Origin: Streptomyces albofaciens JCM 4342
GTDB taxonomy: Bacteria; Actinomycetota; Actinomycetes; Streptomycetales; Streptomycetaceae
NCBI RefSeq assembly: GCF_008634025.1
Contig: NZ_PDCM01000001.1
Coordinates: 2,753,501-2,817,500 of the forward strand
Direction: 5' to 3'
Length of the DNA: 64,000 bases
The first letter of the stretch is position 1, and each line of letters starts with the position of its first letter. This document shows, piece after piece, positions 1-8,901 of the stretch. The notes below the pieces were generated by a model. The model was given only the letters and a program-made list of their open reading frames with translations, was not told the origin of the DNA and did not search any database. A program made the position numbers and the translations under genes.

Positions 1-2
1 CC

Positions 3-1058
3 GGCCGGTACGCCAGCGACATGGTCCTCAAACCCGCGCCCGACCGGCCGTTGCCGGGCGACCCCCGGCTCACGGTGCACTCCACCGGCCCCGGGCGGAT
101 CACGCTGACCCGCAGCCTCGCCTCACTGCGGCCCGGTACGTACGGCCTGACCGGCGCGGGCGGCCACGCGGTCGTCGGCCCGGTGCTGGACGATGTGCCG
201 CACCCCGCCGACACGGTCGTCCGCCGCCTGGAGCGGATCACCCACGGCACCCTCCGGCCGGGCGCCCGGATGCGGCTGACGCCCCAGGTGCACATCGGCA
301 ACCCGCGCGACGCGCTGGGCCTCGACTGCGCCGATGTCGACATTCCCGGCGAACTGGGCGCCCTGCCCGCGTGGTTCGTGCCGGGCGCCCGGGAGACCTG
401 GGTGATCACCGTGCACGGCCTGGGCACCACCCGCGAGCACCCCATGGTGCTCATGCCGTTCCTCAGCGATCAGCGGCTGCCCGTCCTGGACCTGGCCTAC
501 CGCAACGACATCGGCGCCCCGCCCACCGCCGACGGCATCAGCCACCTCGGCGACTCCGAATGGCGCGACCTGGACGCCGCGATCCGCTACGCGGTCCGGT
601 ACGGCGCGGAGCGCGTCGTCCTGCACGGCTGGTCCACCGGCGCGTCGATGGCCCTGCGCGCCGCCGCCAACTCCGGACTGCGCGACCGCATCGCCGGCCT
701 GGTCCTGGACTCCCCGGTCCTGGACTGGCAGGCCACCGTCCGGGCCCTGGCCGCCGCCCACCGCACCCCGCGCCCGCTGCTGCCGCTGGCGGTGCGCGCC
801 GCCGAGGGCAGCACCGGCCTGCACGCCGACCGGCTGGCCGACGCCTGGGTCCCGGACCTGCTCACGGTGCCGACCCTGCTGATCCACGGCCCCGACGACA
901 CGCTCGCCCCGTGGTCCTCCTCCCGGGAATTCGCCGCCCGCCGCCCCGACCTGATCACCCTTCACCCGGTACCGCACGCGCCCCACGCGGCCATGTGGAA
1001 CGCGGACCCGGGCCGGTACGAGGAAACGTTGCGCCGGTTTCTCACGCCGTTGATGTGA
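3..1058 (+). CDS. alpha/beta hydrolase (5' end outside the window)
   Basis: A cytoplasmic-type alpha/beta hydrolase, probably an esterase or lipase of unknown substrate. The fold is shown by the HG element in 'TVHGLGTT', the nucleophile elbow GWSTG and a C-terminal 'LLIHGPDDTLAPW' segment carrying the usual acid residue; a late His lies in the 'PHAPHAAMW' stretch. The frame is open to the left edge, and the residues before the first internal ATG (position 21) look coding, so the true start is probably upstream of the window. The N-terminal ~100 residues match no domain I recognise and could be a lid or a membrane-proximal region. The gene ends just before a repeat-rich spacer. Confidence 0.85.
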   Translation, partial: GRYASDMVLKPAPDRPLPGDPRLTVHSTGPGRITLTRSLASLRPGTYGLTGAGGHAVVGPVLDDVPHPADTVVRRLERITHGTLRPGARMRLTPQVHIGNPRDALGLDCADVDIPGELGALPAWFVPGARETWVITVHGLGTTREHPMVLMPFLSDQRLPVLDLAYRNDIGAPPTADGISHLGDSEWRDLDAAIRYAVRYGAERVVLHGWSTGASMALRAAANSGLRDRIAGLVLDSPVLDWQATVRALAAAHRTPRPLLPLAVRAAEGSTGLHADRLADAWVPDLLTVPTLLIHGPDDTLAPWSSSREFAARRPDLITLHPVPHAPHAAMWNADPGRYEETLRRFLTPLM

Positions 1059-1179
1059 GCGGGGGCGTGTGATGTGAGCGGGGGCGTGTGGTGTGGGCGG
1101 GCGCGTGGGTCCGGGGACCGGGCGTCGGCCGCGGGCGCCGACCGGGCGGCGGCCGGGTGGTGGGCGCCGACTGGGCGGC

Positions 1180-1287
1180 GGCCGGGTGGAGGTTCCGGCT
1201 GGGGACGGCCGGGTGGAGGTTCCGGCTGGGGGCGGCCGGGTGGAGGTTCCGGCTGGGGGCGGCCGGGTGGAGGTTCCGGCTGGGGAC
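1180..1287. repeat. four tandem 27-bp repeats
   Basis: Four head-to-tail copies of a 27-bp unit (starting GGCCGGGTGG, with GGTTCCGGCT inside) start at 1180, 1207, 1234 and 1261. They differ only at the next-to-last base (GGGGAC or GGGGGC). A 19-bp tandem duplication containing GTGAGCGGGGGCGTGTG lies just upstream around the hydrolase stop codon. The rest of the 490-bp spacer up to position 1550 is G-rich low-complexity sequence with no convincing gene. The period is a multiple of three, so long open frames run through it in several frames, but none looks like a protein. Confidence 0.9.
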
Positions 1288-1550
1288 GGGTTCCGGCCGA
1301 GTCGCGGGCTCCGGCCGGAGGGTGGGTTCCGGCCAAGTGGCGGGTTCCGGTCGGCTGGGCACGTTCCGGTCGGGCGGGCGCAGGCCCGCGGTGACCGGCC
1401 CGTGAACCCGTCGCGACCGGTCCGTGAACCCGTCGGGACGGGGCCGTGGGCCCGTCCCGACGCCCTGGTGCGCCCCCCGTGCGACGTTCTCCCGGAACGT
1501 ACCGACCGTTCCGATTGGGCTTTCGGGCCGTCAACGGGAAGACTGCCCCT

Positions 1551-3062
1551 GTGACGTCCCGTACTCCGCGCGACTCCCGGCTCCGACTCGTCCCCCGTCA
1601 ACCGATTGCCGCCGCCCGCCGGGCGGTGAGCACCCGGGCCGCCCGCCCGGCGCCCCGGCCGCCCCAGGGCACGCCGCCGCCCGCGGAACTGGCGCGGCAG
1701 GCCCGCGCCTGTCTGTCCGGCGCCGTACGGCTCGCCCGCTGGGCCGACGGCGAGTACGGCGCGGGCGCCGGGCTGCGGGCCGGCCCGGACGGCGCGCTGC
1801 CCGCGGAGGTCACCGAACAGGCCGCGCGCGACCTGCGGCTGACCGGGCACCAGGTCCGTACGGACTGGGACCTGGCCCGGCTGGCCGGGCTCGTCGAACT
1901 GCACGGCGGCGTGGCCCGCCCCGGCTGGCGGCTGCGCGCCTGGGAGCGCGACGACACCGCAGCGCTGCGCGGCTGGGTCGCGCTCTTCGACGCCTGGTCG
2001 CTGGCGCGCCCCGCCCCGCCCGGTGCCGGGCCGACCGCCGTCGCCGAGGTGGTCGAGGCCGTGCCGCAGTTGCTCTCCCTCCTGCACCTGTCGGCCGGCC
2101 CGGTCCGGCTCCCGGTCCTGCTGGACATGCTGGAACAGCGGGTCGCGGAACTCCGTACCGAGCGCTGCGAGGTGCCGTACGGGCCCGACCGGGGCGCGGA
2201 GACGGGGCCTGCTCGGGGCGCGGAGACGGGCCCTGCCCGGCCGGCGACCGCCCCCACCGGCAGGCAACCGGCCGCCCCGGACGCCGCCGAGGCGGTGAGT
2301 GACGCCGCGGGGGTGTCACTCGCGGTGCTCCTGGACTGGGCGCTGGACGGCCTCGCCGCCGTCGGCGCGCTCGTCGTGCGCGACGGCGCGAAGACCGGCG
2401 TGCCCGCCGAACGCGAAGCGCTGCTCACCCCCCTCGGCAACTGGTCGGTCTGGGTCAAGCTGGAACAGATCTGCGTCGCCGCGCAGAGCCCGGCGGGCAA
2501 CATCGAGCAGTCCGCCGAGGCGATGCTGCGCGGCTGCGCCCGGCTGACCCCCGGCCCGGCACGCGCCGAATACCGCGCCTGGCTGGCCGCCCGGTCCGCG
2601 GGCAGCGCGGTCGAGGAACTCCTGGAGGTGGCCCGCGGCGAGGACGCGCTGCTGCGCGGTCTCGCCTTCGAGGCGCTGCGCGCCGTCGGCGCCCCGGCGG
2701 AGCCCGCCGTGCGCGCCGCCGCCGAGGAGCCGGGCCTGCGGCCGTACGCCCTGCTCTGGCTGGTCGAGCACGAGGGCGGCGACCCGGAGACCGCGCCGGA
2801 CGTGCTCACCCGCGAGGAGTCCACCTGGCTGTGGGTGGACACCGCCGCGGCCGTCGCCGACCACGGCGAGAGCCAGCTGCTGGTCCGCCACCTCGAATCG
2901 GCCGTCCAGGGCTCGGTCCCGCGCCTGCTGGAGGAGGTACGGGCCGTGGGCCACCCGCGCACCGTGCAGGTCCTGGTCGCGCTGGCCGCCGCCCACCCCG
3001 ACCCGGCCCTCGCCAAGGCCGTACGGCGAGCCGCCTTCCAGGTCCACACGGGCGGCGCGTGA
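1551..3062 (+). CDS. hypothetical protein, HEAT/armadillo-like C-terminus
   Basis: A 503-residue protein I cannot assign to a named family. It is Ala/Leu/Arg rich and largely helical. The C-terminal third, from about residue 330, consists of short helical pairs ('LRGLAFEALRAVGAPAEPAV', 'RTVQVLVALAAAHPDPALA') that resemble HEAT-like repeats, so a scaffold role is possible. The middle carries a low-complexity Gly/Pro/Ala linker with a short duplication (GAETGPARGAETGPAR, about residues 222-238). The GTG at 1551 is preferred over the further-upstream starts because GGGAAG lies about 10 bp before it and the upstream codons are repeat-like. No signal peptide or membrane segment is visible. Confidence 0.7.
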   Translation: MTSRTPRDSRLRLVPRQPIAAARRAVSTRAARPAPRPPQGTPPPAELARQARACLSGAVRLARWADGEYGAGAGLRAGPDGALPAEVTEQAARDLRLTGHQVRTDWDLARLAGLVELHGGVARPGWRLRAWERDDTAALRGWVALFDAWSLARPAPPGAGPTAVAEVVEAVPQLLSLLHLSAGPVRLPVLLDMLEQRVAELRTERCEVPYGPDRGAETGPARGAETGPARPATAPTGRQPAAPDAAEAVSDAAGVSLAVLLDWALDGLAAVGALVVRDGAKTGVPAEREALLTPLGNWSVWVKLEQICVAAQSPAGNIEQSAEAMLRGCARLTPGPARAEYRAWLAARSAGSAVEELLEVARGEDALLRGLAFEALRAVGAPAEPAVRAAAEEPGLRPYALLWLVEHEGGDPETAPDVLTREESTWLWVDTAAAVADHGESQLLVRHLESAVQGSVPRLLEEVRAVGHPRTVQVLVALAAAHPDPALAKAVRRAAFQVHTGGA

Positions 3063-3113
3063 CGCTTCGGGGCGGACGGCCGGACCCGGTTCGCGGGATC
3101 CGGCGCCCGTCCC

Positions 3114-3530
3114 TCAGGCCTGCGGCAGCGCCGGCGCGTACGTCCCGAAGGTCCAGAGGTTGCCCTCCAGATCGCGGGCCGTGTACTCACGGGAGCCGTA
3201 CTCCTGGTCGGTGAGCGGCAGGACTATCTCCACCCCGGCCCGCTCGGCCCGCCGGTGGTGCGCGTCCGGGTCCGCGACGGTCGTGTAGACACCGATCGGG
3301 CCGCCGTCGCCCAGCGCCTCCTCGTACGGCCCGCCGGTGCCCTTCGAGCCCAGCATCACCACGCCGTTCCCGAAGGCCAGCTCGGCGTGCAGCACCGTGC
3401 CGTCCTCGCTCTCGTACAGCGCGCTCCGGGTGAAGCCGAAGGCTTCCGTGAGCTGCTTGATCGCCGCCTTCGCGTCGCGGTAGCGCAGTGTCGGACAGAA
3501 TGCGGGCGTCCCCGCCGCCACATCGGTCAT
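3114..3530 (-). CDS. VOC (glyoxalase/bleomycin-resistance fold) family protein
   Basis: A 138-residue single-domain vicinal-oxygen-chelate protein, close to PhnB/YP_0274-like glyoxalase relatives. It begins with a beta strand ('FCPTLRYRDAKAAIKQLTEAFGF') and ends with 'YTARDLEGNLWTFGTY', the typical C-terminal strand with its metal-ligand Glu. The substrate is unknown; the family includes dioxygenases, isomerases and antibiotic-binding proteins. ATG 3530 is chosen because AGGGAAGG sits 8 bp upstream, whereas the in-frame GTG at 3539 has no room for that site. It is convergent with the preceding gene across an imperfect terminator-like hairpin (about 3072-3112). Confidence 0.85.
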   Translation of the reverse strand: MTDVAAGTPAFCPTLRYRDAKAAIKQLTEAFGFTRSALYESEDGTVLHAELAFGNGVVMLGSKGTGGPYEEALGDGGPIGVYTTVADPDAHHRRAERAGVEIVLPLTDQEYGSREYTARDLEGNLWTFGTYAPALPQA

Positions 3531-3664
3531 GACGATCACCTTCCCTGCCTGCGATCGGACTCCGCGGGCCCCGCCGTGAGACCCACATCACAGTCTGGCA
3601 CCGGGGTCTGACAATGCCCTCCGAACGCCCACTGACCAGCACGGGAGCAGACGCGTGCGGCGGC

Positions 3665-4555
3665 TCAGCGGAACGTGTCGCAGCGCGCCATGTCCCCCGT
3701 ACGAAACCCGGTCGAGAACCACCGCTGCCGCTGTGCCGAGGACCCGTGCGTCCAGCTCTCCGGCGTGACCCGGCCCTGGAAGCGCTCCTGGATCCGGTCG
3801 TCGCCGACCGCGGCCGCCGCGTCCAGACCGTCGCGCACGTCCGCCTCGGTGAGGCTGGTGATCAAGGGCCGGCCGGTGGACTCCTGGGGCGTGCCGGTCG
3901 CGTGCCGGGCCCAGACCCCGGCGTAGCAGTCGGCCTGGAGCTCCACCTTGACCGCGTCGCTGTCCGCGCCGGCCCGGCCGCCCTGGGAGCGGCGCAGCGT
4001 GCCCGTCAGGTTCTGGACGTGGTGGCCGTATTCGTGCGCCACGACGTACGCCTGCGCGAACGGCCCGCCACTGGAGCCGAACTTCGTGCGCAGCTCCCGG
4101 AAGAAGTCCAGGTCCAGGTAGACCTTGCGGTCGCCGGGGCAGTAGAACGGCCCGACCGCCGAGGTCGCGGACCCGCACGCGGTGTCCGCGCGGCCGGTGA
4201 ACAGGACCGTCGGCGCCCGCTCGTACGCGGCGCCGCGCCGCCGGAACTCCTGCTGCCAGAAGGCCTGCGCGCTGTTGACGACGGCCACGGTCCGGCAGTC
4301 CTCGCGGCTGTTGGCGTCCTGCCCGGTCCGGCACCGCTCCTGGACCCGCTCGGCCGGGGAGGCGTCGGGCTCCGGCGACTGATCCGTATCGGTCAGGCCC
4401 AGCTCGTTCGGCCCGATGCCGAAGAACAGCCCGGCCACCAGCGCGATCAGGCCCGCCAGCCCGCCGCCGAGGGTGGCCCGCCCGCCGGGCAGCCGGCTGC
4501 CGCGCCGGTCCTGGACCTGAGAGGTGTCCAGCCCGGCGTCGTCGTCGAACTGCAT
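3665..4555 (-). CDS. neutral zinc metallopeptidase (YpfJ-like)
   Basis: A 296-residue membrane-anchored peptidase of the putative neutral zinc metallopeptidase family (YpfJ). It has one N-terminal membrane segment (about residues 25-47, 'GGGLAGLIALVAGLFFGIG'), an outward-facing domain with the zinc motif HEYGHH in 'VAHEYGHHVQNLTG', and a downstream 'ELQADCYAGVW' segment that supplies the third ligand Glu. Four or more Cys could form disulfides outside the cell. ATG 4555 (MQFDDDAG) is chosen because it fits the family N-terminus and has GGAGGG upstream; the open frame continues another 117 codons into repeat-like sequence. Physiological substrates are unknown. Confidence 0.88.
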   Translation of the reverse strand: MQFDDDAGLDTSQVQDRRGSRLPGGRATLGGGLAGLIALVAGLFFGIGPNELGLTDTDQSPEPDASPAERVQERCRTGQDANSREDCRTVAVVNSAQAFWQQEFRRRGAAYERAPTVLFTGRADTACGSATSAVGPFYCPGDRKVYLDLDFFRELRTKFGSSGGPFAQAYVVAHEYGHHVQNLTGTLRRSQGGRAGADSDAVKVELQADCYAGVWARHATGTPQESTGRPLITSLTEADVRDGLDAAAAVGDDRIQERFQGRVTPESWTHGSSAQRQRWFSTGFRTGDMARCDTFR

Positions 4556-4574
4556 GGCCGTACCGCCCTCCGCC

Positions 4575-4658
4575 GCTCGTCTCCGTACCGGCTCGTTTCC
4601 GTACGGCTCGCTTCCGTTCCGTACGGGCTCGTCTCCGTACGGGCTCGGCCCCGTACGG
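4575..4658. repeat. degenerate ~16-bp tandem repeats with CCGTACGG core
   Basis: Five imperfect units of about 15-21 bp, each starting GCTCG and ending in a CCGTACGG-like core, begin at 4575, 4591, 4606, 4627 and 4643. They lie immediately upstream of the metallopeptidase start, in the divergent space before the ABC-F gene. The remainder of 4556-5035 holds both promoters, but I see no clear -10/-35 pair and no additional gene. CCGTACGG is self-complementary, so single units can pair with each other. Confidence 0.8.
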
Positions 4659-5035
4659 GCCTGTCTCCGCAGGGAGCACACCGTCTGTGCCCCATCCAGC
4701 CGCGCCCACCCGCCCACCGCGACCCCGGACGGCCGAACGGGCGAGCGGGCGAGGAGCGACAACGAGGGCGGACCAGGGGGAACGCCGGGCGGACGAGGGT
4801 GGGCGCGCACGATCCGCCCGGCGCGCCGCCGCCCTCGCCGACGGCCCGGAAAAACTGGTTGCACGTCACCGTTAGACTGGTCCGTATGGCAATTCTCCTC
4901 GCGCATTAGACGGCGTCGGCACGCCGTCCAGGCCGCCCGTCCGCACCGGTCCCTGCCGTGCGGGGCGCGCGCCGCCGCGCGGCTGTGATCATCCCCGTCC
5001 CTTCCGCTGTCCTTACCTGCCCTGGAGTCTTACCC

Positions 5036-6634
5036 GTGATCACCGCCTCCGGCCTGGAGCTGCGCGCCGGCGCCCGTGTCCTGATCGAGTCCGCTTCCTT
5101 CCGGATCGCCAAGGGCGACCGGATCGGTCTGGTCGGCCGCAACGGCGCGGGCAAGACCACCCTCACCAAGGTCCTGGCGGGCGAGGGCATGCCCGCGGCC
5201 GGCACGGTCACCCGCTCCGGCGACGTCGGCTACCTGCCGCAGGACCCGCGCACCGGCGACCTCGACGTGCTCGCCCGCGACCGCATTCTCTCCGCGCGCG
5301 GCCTGGACTCCGTCCTGCGCAAGATGCGCGAGAACGAGGACCGGATGTCCAACGGCAAGGGCGCCACCCGCGAGAAGGCGATGAAGAAGTACGAGCGCCT
5401 GGAGACGGAGTTCCTGACCAAGGGCGGCTACGCGGCCGAGGCGGAGGCCGCGACCATCGCCGCCAGCCTGGGCCTGCCGGACCGCATCCTCGGCCAGCCC
5501 CTGCACACGCTCTCCGGCGGCCAGCGGCGCCGCGTCGAGCTGGCCCGCATCCTCTTCTCGGACGCCGACACGCTGCTCCTGGACGAGCCGACCAACCACC
5601 TCGACGCCGACTCGATCGCCTGGCTGCGCGACTACCTGAAGACCTACCGCGGCGGCTTCATCGTGATCTCCCACGATGTCGACCTGGTCGAGACCGTGGT
5701 CAACAAGGTGTTCTACCTGGACGCCAACCGGTCCCAGATCGACATCTACAACATGGGCTGGAAGCTGTACCAGCAGCAGCGCGAGGCCGACGAGAAGCGC
5801 CGCAAGCGCGAGCGCGCCAACGCCGAGAAGAAGGCCGCCGCGCTGCACTCGCAGGCCGACAAGATGCGCGCGAAGGCCACCAAGACCGTCGCCGCGCAGA
5901 ACATGGCCCGGCGCGCGGACAAGCTGCTGGCCGGCTTGGAGGAGGTGCGCGCCTCCGACAAGGTCGCCAAGCTGCGCTTCCCGGACCCCGCGCCGTGCGG
6001 CAAGACGCCGCTGATGGCCGAGGGCCTGTCCAAGTCGTACGGTTCGCTGGAGATCTTCACCGATGTCGACCTGGCCATCGACAAGGGCTCCCGGGTCGTC
6101 ATCCTCGGCCTGAACGGCGCGGGCAAGACGACCCTGCTGCGCCTGCTGGCGGGCGTGGAGAAGCCGGACACCGGCGAGGTGCGTCCCGGGCACGGCCTGA
6201 AGCTGGGCTACTACGCGCAGGAGCACGAGACGCTGGACCCGGACCGCACGGTCCTGGAGAACATGCGCTCGGCCGCGCCGGACATGGACCTGGTCGACAT
6301 CCGCAAGACGCTCGGCTCGTTCCTCTTCTCCGGTGACGACGTCGACAAGCCCGCGGGCGTGCTCTCCGGCGGCGAGAAGACCCGGCTGGCGCTGGCCACC
6401 CTGGTCGTCTCCTCCGCCAACGTGCTGCTCCTGGACGAGCCGACGAACAACCTCGACCCGGCCAGCCGCGAGGAGATCCTCGGCGCGCTGCACACCTTCA
6501 CCGGCGCGGTGGTGCTGGTCTCCCACGACGAGGGCGCGGTGGACGCCCTCCAGCCGGAGCGCATCATCCTGCTCCCGGACGGCGTGGAGGACCTGTGGGG
6601 CCAGGACTACGCGGACCTGGTCGCGCTGGCCTGA
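5036..6634 (+). CDS. ABC-F family ATPase
   Basis: A 532-residue soluble protein with two ABC ATPase domains and no membrane segments, the ABC-F arrangement of ribosome-associated translation factors and antibiotic-resistance proteins. Walker A motifs are GRNGAGKTT (about residue 35) and GLNGAGKTT (about 360); signatures are LSGGQ and LSGGE; Walker B motifs end LLLDEPTNHLD and LLLDEPTNNLD. A Lys/Arg/Ala-rich linker with coiled-coil character (about residues 245-310) joins the domains, as expected for the P-site tRNA interaction motif. GTG 5036 gives the usual N-terminus 'ITASGLELRAG', with GGAG about 8 bp upstream. A housekeeping role is likelier than drug resistance, since no drug gene is nearby. 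Confidence 0.93.
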   Translation: MITASGLELRAGARVLIESASFRIAKGDRIGLVGRNGAGKTTLTKVLAGEGMPAAGTVTRSGDVGYLPQDPRTGDLDVLARDRILSARGLDSVLRKMRENEDRMSNGKGATREKAMKKYERLETEFLTKGGYAAEAEAATIAASLGLPDRILGQPLHTLSGGQRRRVELARILFSDADTLLLDEPTNHLDADSIAWLRDYLKTYRGGFIVISHDVDLVETVVNKVFYLDANRSQIDIYNMGWKLYQQQREADEKRRKRERANAEKKAAALHSQADKMRAKATKTVAAQNMARRADKLLAGLEEVRASDKVAKLRFPDPAPCGKTPLMAEGLSKSYGSLEIFTDVDLAIDKGSRVVILGLNGAGKTTLLRLLAGVEKPDTGEVRPGHGLKLGYYAQEHETLDPDRTVLENMRSAAPDMDLVDIRKTLGSFLFSGDDVDKPAGVLSGGEKTRLALATLVVSSANVLLLDEPTNNLDPASREEILGALHTFTGAVVLVSHDEGAVDALQPERIILLPDGVEDLWGQDYADLVALA

Positions 6635-7023
6635 GGCGGCGGTGGTCCCGGGCCCCGGGGCCCGCTCCCCGCGTCCGGCGGCGGTCCGCGGCCGGAGGGA
6701 TCAAGGACGTCTGGATCATTCGGCCGACGGGTGATCCATCATCTGAGTGAGAACGGCTCGTACATCGGCGAGCCTCCCCGTGACGGCCGGGCCCGCTGGG
6801 CCCGGCCGTCATCATGTCGTACCACCCCCCTCTGACCTGCTCGTTCGCCGGAAATTCGGCTGTCCGACCGCTGGAATTCCGGGCGGAACCCCTAATTCCA
6901 AAGGTCAATGCGGCGCCTCGGGCGCCAAAGGATGTGCCACGGACCTTGCTGAATGGGTGGCCAGGAAGGCCGGGAGGGGTGATCATGAGAAGTCCAGAGC
7001 GCACTTCCCACGAGGAGGCACGG
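6635..7023. other. gbn upstream region with GATC sites
   Basis: A 389-bp spacer with no gene. It contains GATC at 6699, 6714 and 6733 within about 40 bp and another at 6980, a perfect terminator hairpin (listed separately), and a more AT-rich stretch (about 6840-6905) with the palindromic GGAATTCC, which is the likeliest promoter area. Gbn proteins bind GATC-containing DNA, so the cluster may be an autoregulatory site; that is inference. Confidence 0.45.
6782..6810. terminator. perfect 13-bp hairpin in the gbn upstream region
   Basis: A GACGGCCGGGCCC arm (6782-6794), a 3-nt GCT loop and the exact complement (6798-6810). It sits about 150 bp after the ABC-F stop codon and could end that transcript or a short RNA made from the region. 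There is no U-tract, as is usual in Streptomyces. Confidence 0.6.
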
Positions 7024-7245
7024 GTGGCCGAGACTCTGAAGAAGGGCAGCCGGGTGACCGGCGCCGCGCGCGAGAAGCTCGCGGCAGACCTGAAGAAGAA
7101 GTACGACTCCGGAGCGAGCATCCGGGCGCTGGCCGAGGAGACCGGCCGCTCCTATGGGTTCGTGCACCGGATGCTCAGCGAATCCGGTGTGACCCTGCGT
7201 GGTCGTGGCGGAGCCACCAGGGGCAAGAAGGCCGCCTCGGCCTGA
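7024..7245 (+). CDS. gbn: Gbn-like nucleoid-associated HTH protein
   Basis: A 73-residue basic protein with one helix-turn-helix ('YDSGASIRALAEETGRSYGFVHRML'), a Lys-rich N-terminus and a Gly/Arg/Lys tail (RGRGGATRGKKA). Size and sequence match the GATC-binding nucleoid-associated protein Gbn of Streptomyces coelicolor (SCO1839), which binds across the chromosome and affects development and antibiotic production. GTG 7024 is selected because GAGGAGG lies 5-6 bp upstream; the in-frame extension to an upstream start has no such site. It stands alone, between the ABC-F and enoyl-CoA hydratase genes, and is followed by its own terminator. Confidence 0.85.
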   Translation: MAETLKKGSRVTGAAREKLAADLKKKYDSGASIRALAEETGRSYGFVHRMLSESGVTLRGRGGATRGKKAASA

Positions 7246-7274
7246 CCGAGGCGGTCACTCCGGGAGCCACGGTG

Positions 7275-7306
7275 CCACCCGGTCGGTCGAGCAGGCGACC
7301 GGGTGG
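7275..7306 (+). terminator. terminator hairpin after gbn
   Basis: Perfect 11-bp stem CCACCCGGTCG (7275-7285) / CGACCGGGTGG (7296-7306) with a 10-nt loop, 29 bp past the gbn stop codon. Confidence 0.75.
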
Positions 7307-7361
7307 TTACTGTTCAGTCACTTAGGCACGCAAGTGCGGTCGGCTGACTCGGAGGCGCCCC

Positions 7362-8141
7362 ATGACTCTGCTCGACAAGGACGGTGTGCGGCTCACCGTG
7401 GACGACGTGATCGCCACGGTGACCCTCGCCGGACCGGCCAAGCGCAACGCACAGTCGCCCGCCATGTGGCGGGCGCTGGCCGAGGCCGGATCACTGCTGC
7501 CGGGCGACGTCCGGATCGTGGTGCTGCGCGGTGAGGGCAAGTCCTTCTCCGCCGGACTGGACCGGCAGGCCTTCACGCCCGAGGGCTTCGACGGTGAACC
7601 GTCGTTCCTGGACATGGCGCGCGGTACGGACAGCGAACTGGACGCCACGATCGCCGAGTACCAGGAAGCGTTCACCTGGTGGCGGCGTACCGACCTGGTG
7701 TCGATAGCCGCCGTCCAGGGCCACGCGATCGGCGCGGGCTTCCAGCTCGCGCTCGCCTGCGACCTGCGGGTGTGCGCCGACGACGCGCAGTTCGCGATGC
7801 GCGAGACCAGCCTGGGGCTGGTGCCGGACCTGACCGGCACCCACCCCCTGGTCTCGCTCGTCGGCTACGCCCGCGCGCTGGAGATCTGCGCCACGGGCCG
7901 CTTCGTGCACGCCGACGAGGCCGAGCGCATCGGCCTGGCCAACCTCGTCGTGCCCGCCGCCGACCTGGAGGGCGCCGTCGCGGACCTGGCGGCGGCCCTC
8001 GTCGCCGCGCCCCGCGACGCCGTCATCGAGACCAAGGCCCTGCTGGCGGGCGCCGTTTCCCGTACGTACGAGGAGCAGCGGGCCGCCGAACGGGCCGCGC
8101 AGGCGCGCCGGCTGCGGGACCTGGCGGGGCTGGGCGAGTAA
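7362..8141 (+). CDS. enoyl-CoA hydratase/isomerase family protein
   Basis: A 259-residue crotonase-fold protein expected to hydrate 2-enoyl-CoA in fatty-acid or amino-acid catabolism. Visible hallmarks are the oxyanion-hole segments 'FSAGLDRQAF' and 'GHAIGAGFQLALACDLR' and the 'ETSLGLVPDLTG' segment. At the position where classical hydratases have the second catalytic Glu the residue is Asp (PDLTG), so the exact reaction (hydratase, isomerase or thioesterase-like) is uncertain. ATG 7362 has GGAGG 6-7 bp upstream. It is monocistronic, convergent with the next gene with only a 13-bp gap. Confidence 0.88.
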   Translation: MTLLDKDGVRLTVDDVIATVTLAGPAKRNAQSPAMWRALAEAGSLLPGDVRIVVLRGEGKSFSAGLDRQAFTPEGFDGEPSFLDMARGTDSELDATIAEYQEAFTWWRRTDLVSIAAVQGHAIGAGFQLALACDLRVCADDAQFAMRETSLGLVPDLTGTHPLVSLVGYARALEICATGRFVHADEAERIGLANLVVPAADLEGAVADLAAALVAAPRDAVIETKALLAGAVSRTYEEQRAAERAAQARRLRDLAGLGE

Positions 8142-8154
8142 CCGCTCGCGACGC

Positions 8155-8901
8155 TCAGGAGGCGGCGGGCGGTTCGAGGGCGGCGACGAGCACCGCGACG
8201 GTGGGCCGCTCCGCGCCCGCCGCCGTCCCGACCGCGTCGCGCACCGCCCGCGCCACGTCCAGCGCCCGCCGGTCCGCCGCGACGGCCAGCTGCACCAGTA
8301 CGTGCCCGTCGTCGTGCCGCACCGGCCGGGACAGCGCGCCCAGCGCCGGCACGAGCCGGACGACGCCCGGCACCCGTAGTACGGCCGCTTCCAGGGGATC
8401 GGCGTCCCCGGCCGTGGCTCCGGCCGGGCCCGCCGCCGTATCGGCGGTTTCCGCCCCACCGCCCCCGCCAGGCGCGTCGTTCCCGCCTTCATCCCCGCCG
8501 TCGTCCCCGTCGAGGAGATCGGTGGCCCGCAGATCGACGGCCGCCACCTCCAGGCCCAGCCGCTCCGCGCCGCACGTCAGCAGCGCTTCCCGCAGCAGGC
8601 CGGCGGAGGCCGGGACCGGGCGGCCCGCCGTGGCCGCGAAGTCCGCCTCGATCCGCAGCGGCCCGGGCGGCAGCGCGCTCGGCGGAGCCGGAACGGCGGC
8701 TTCCGGCGGGGCGTCGGGCTCCGCCAGGGACAGCCGTACCGTACCGACGCGGAGTCCGGGCAGCGCGTCGCCGGCCTTGCGCAGTACACCGGCGGCGGCT
8801 CGTTCGGCGATCCACGCGCCGTCCGCGGGGCCGCCGAGCGGCAGTAGCCGTCCCAGCCCGAGCTGCTGCCGTACCGCCGTCACCAACTGGTCACCGGCCA
8901 C
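8155..8901 (-). CDS. hypothetical protein near the Asp23 operon
   Basis: A 248-residue Ala/Gly/Pro-rich protein conserved in Streptomyces, where I recall the label 'nucleopolyhedrovirus P10 family' being used; no real P10 function is implied. It has two weak alpha/beta halves joined by an acidic Gly-rich linker (about residues 125-160). Each half ends in an Asp23-like strand pattern ('GLEVAAVDLRATDLL', 'HDDGHVLVQLAVAADRRAL'). It is transcribed divergently from the Asp23/AmaP operon, which may indicate a related envelope role (inference). The start is GTG 8901. No signal peptide or membrane segment. Confidence 0.65.
   Translation of the reverse strand: MAGDQLVTAVRQQLGLGRLLPLGGPADGAWIAERAAAGVLRKAGDALPGLRVGTVRLSLAEPDAPPEAAVPAPPSALPPGPLRIEADFAATAGRPVPASAGLLREALLTCGAERLGLEVAAVDLRATDLLDGDDGGDEGGNDAPGGGGGAETADTAAGPAGATAGDADPLEAAVLRVPGVVRLVPALGALSRPVRHDDGHVLVQLAVAADRRALDVARAVRDAVGTAAGAERPTVAVLVAALEPPAAS

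Noticed and set aside
1042..1362. Minus-strand open frame with a perfect 9-residue PSRNLHPAA-type repeat
   Set aside because: It exists only because the repeat period (27 bp) is a multiple of three; equivalent frames exist on the plus strand, and there is no ribosome-binding site or family match.
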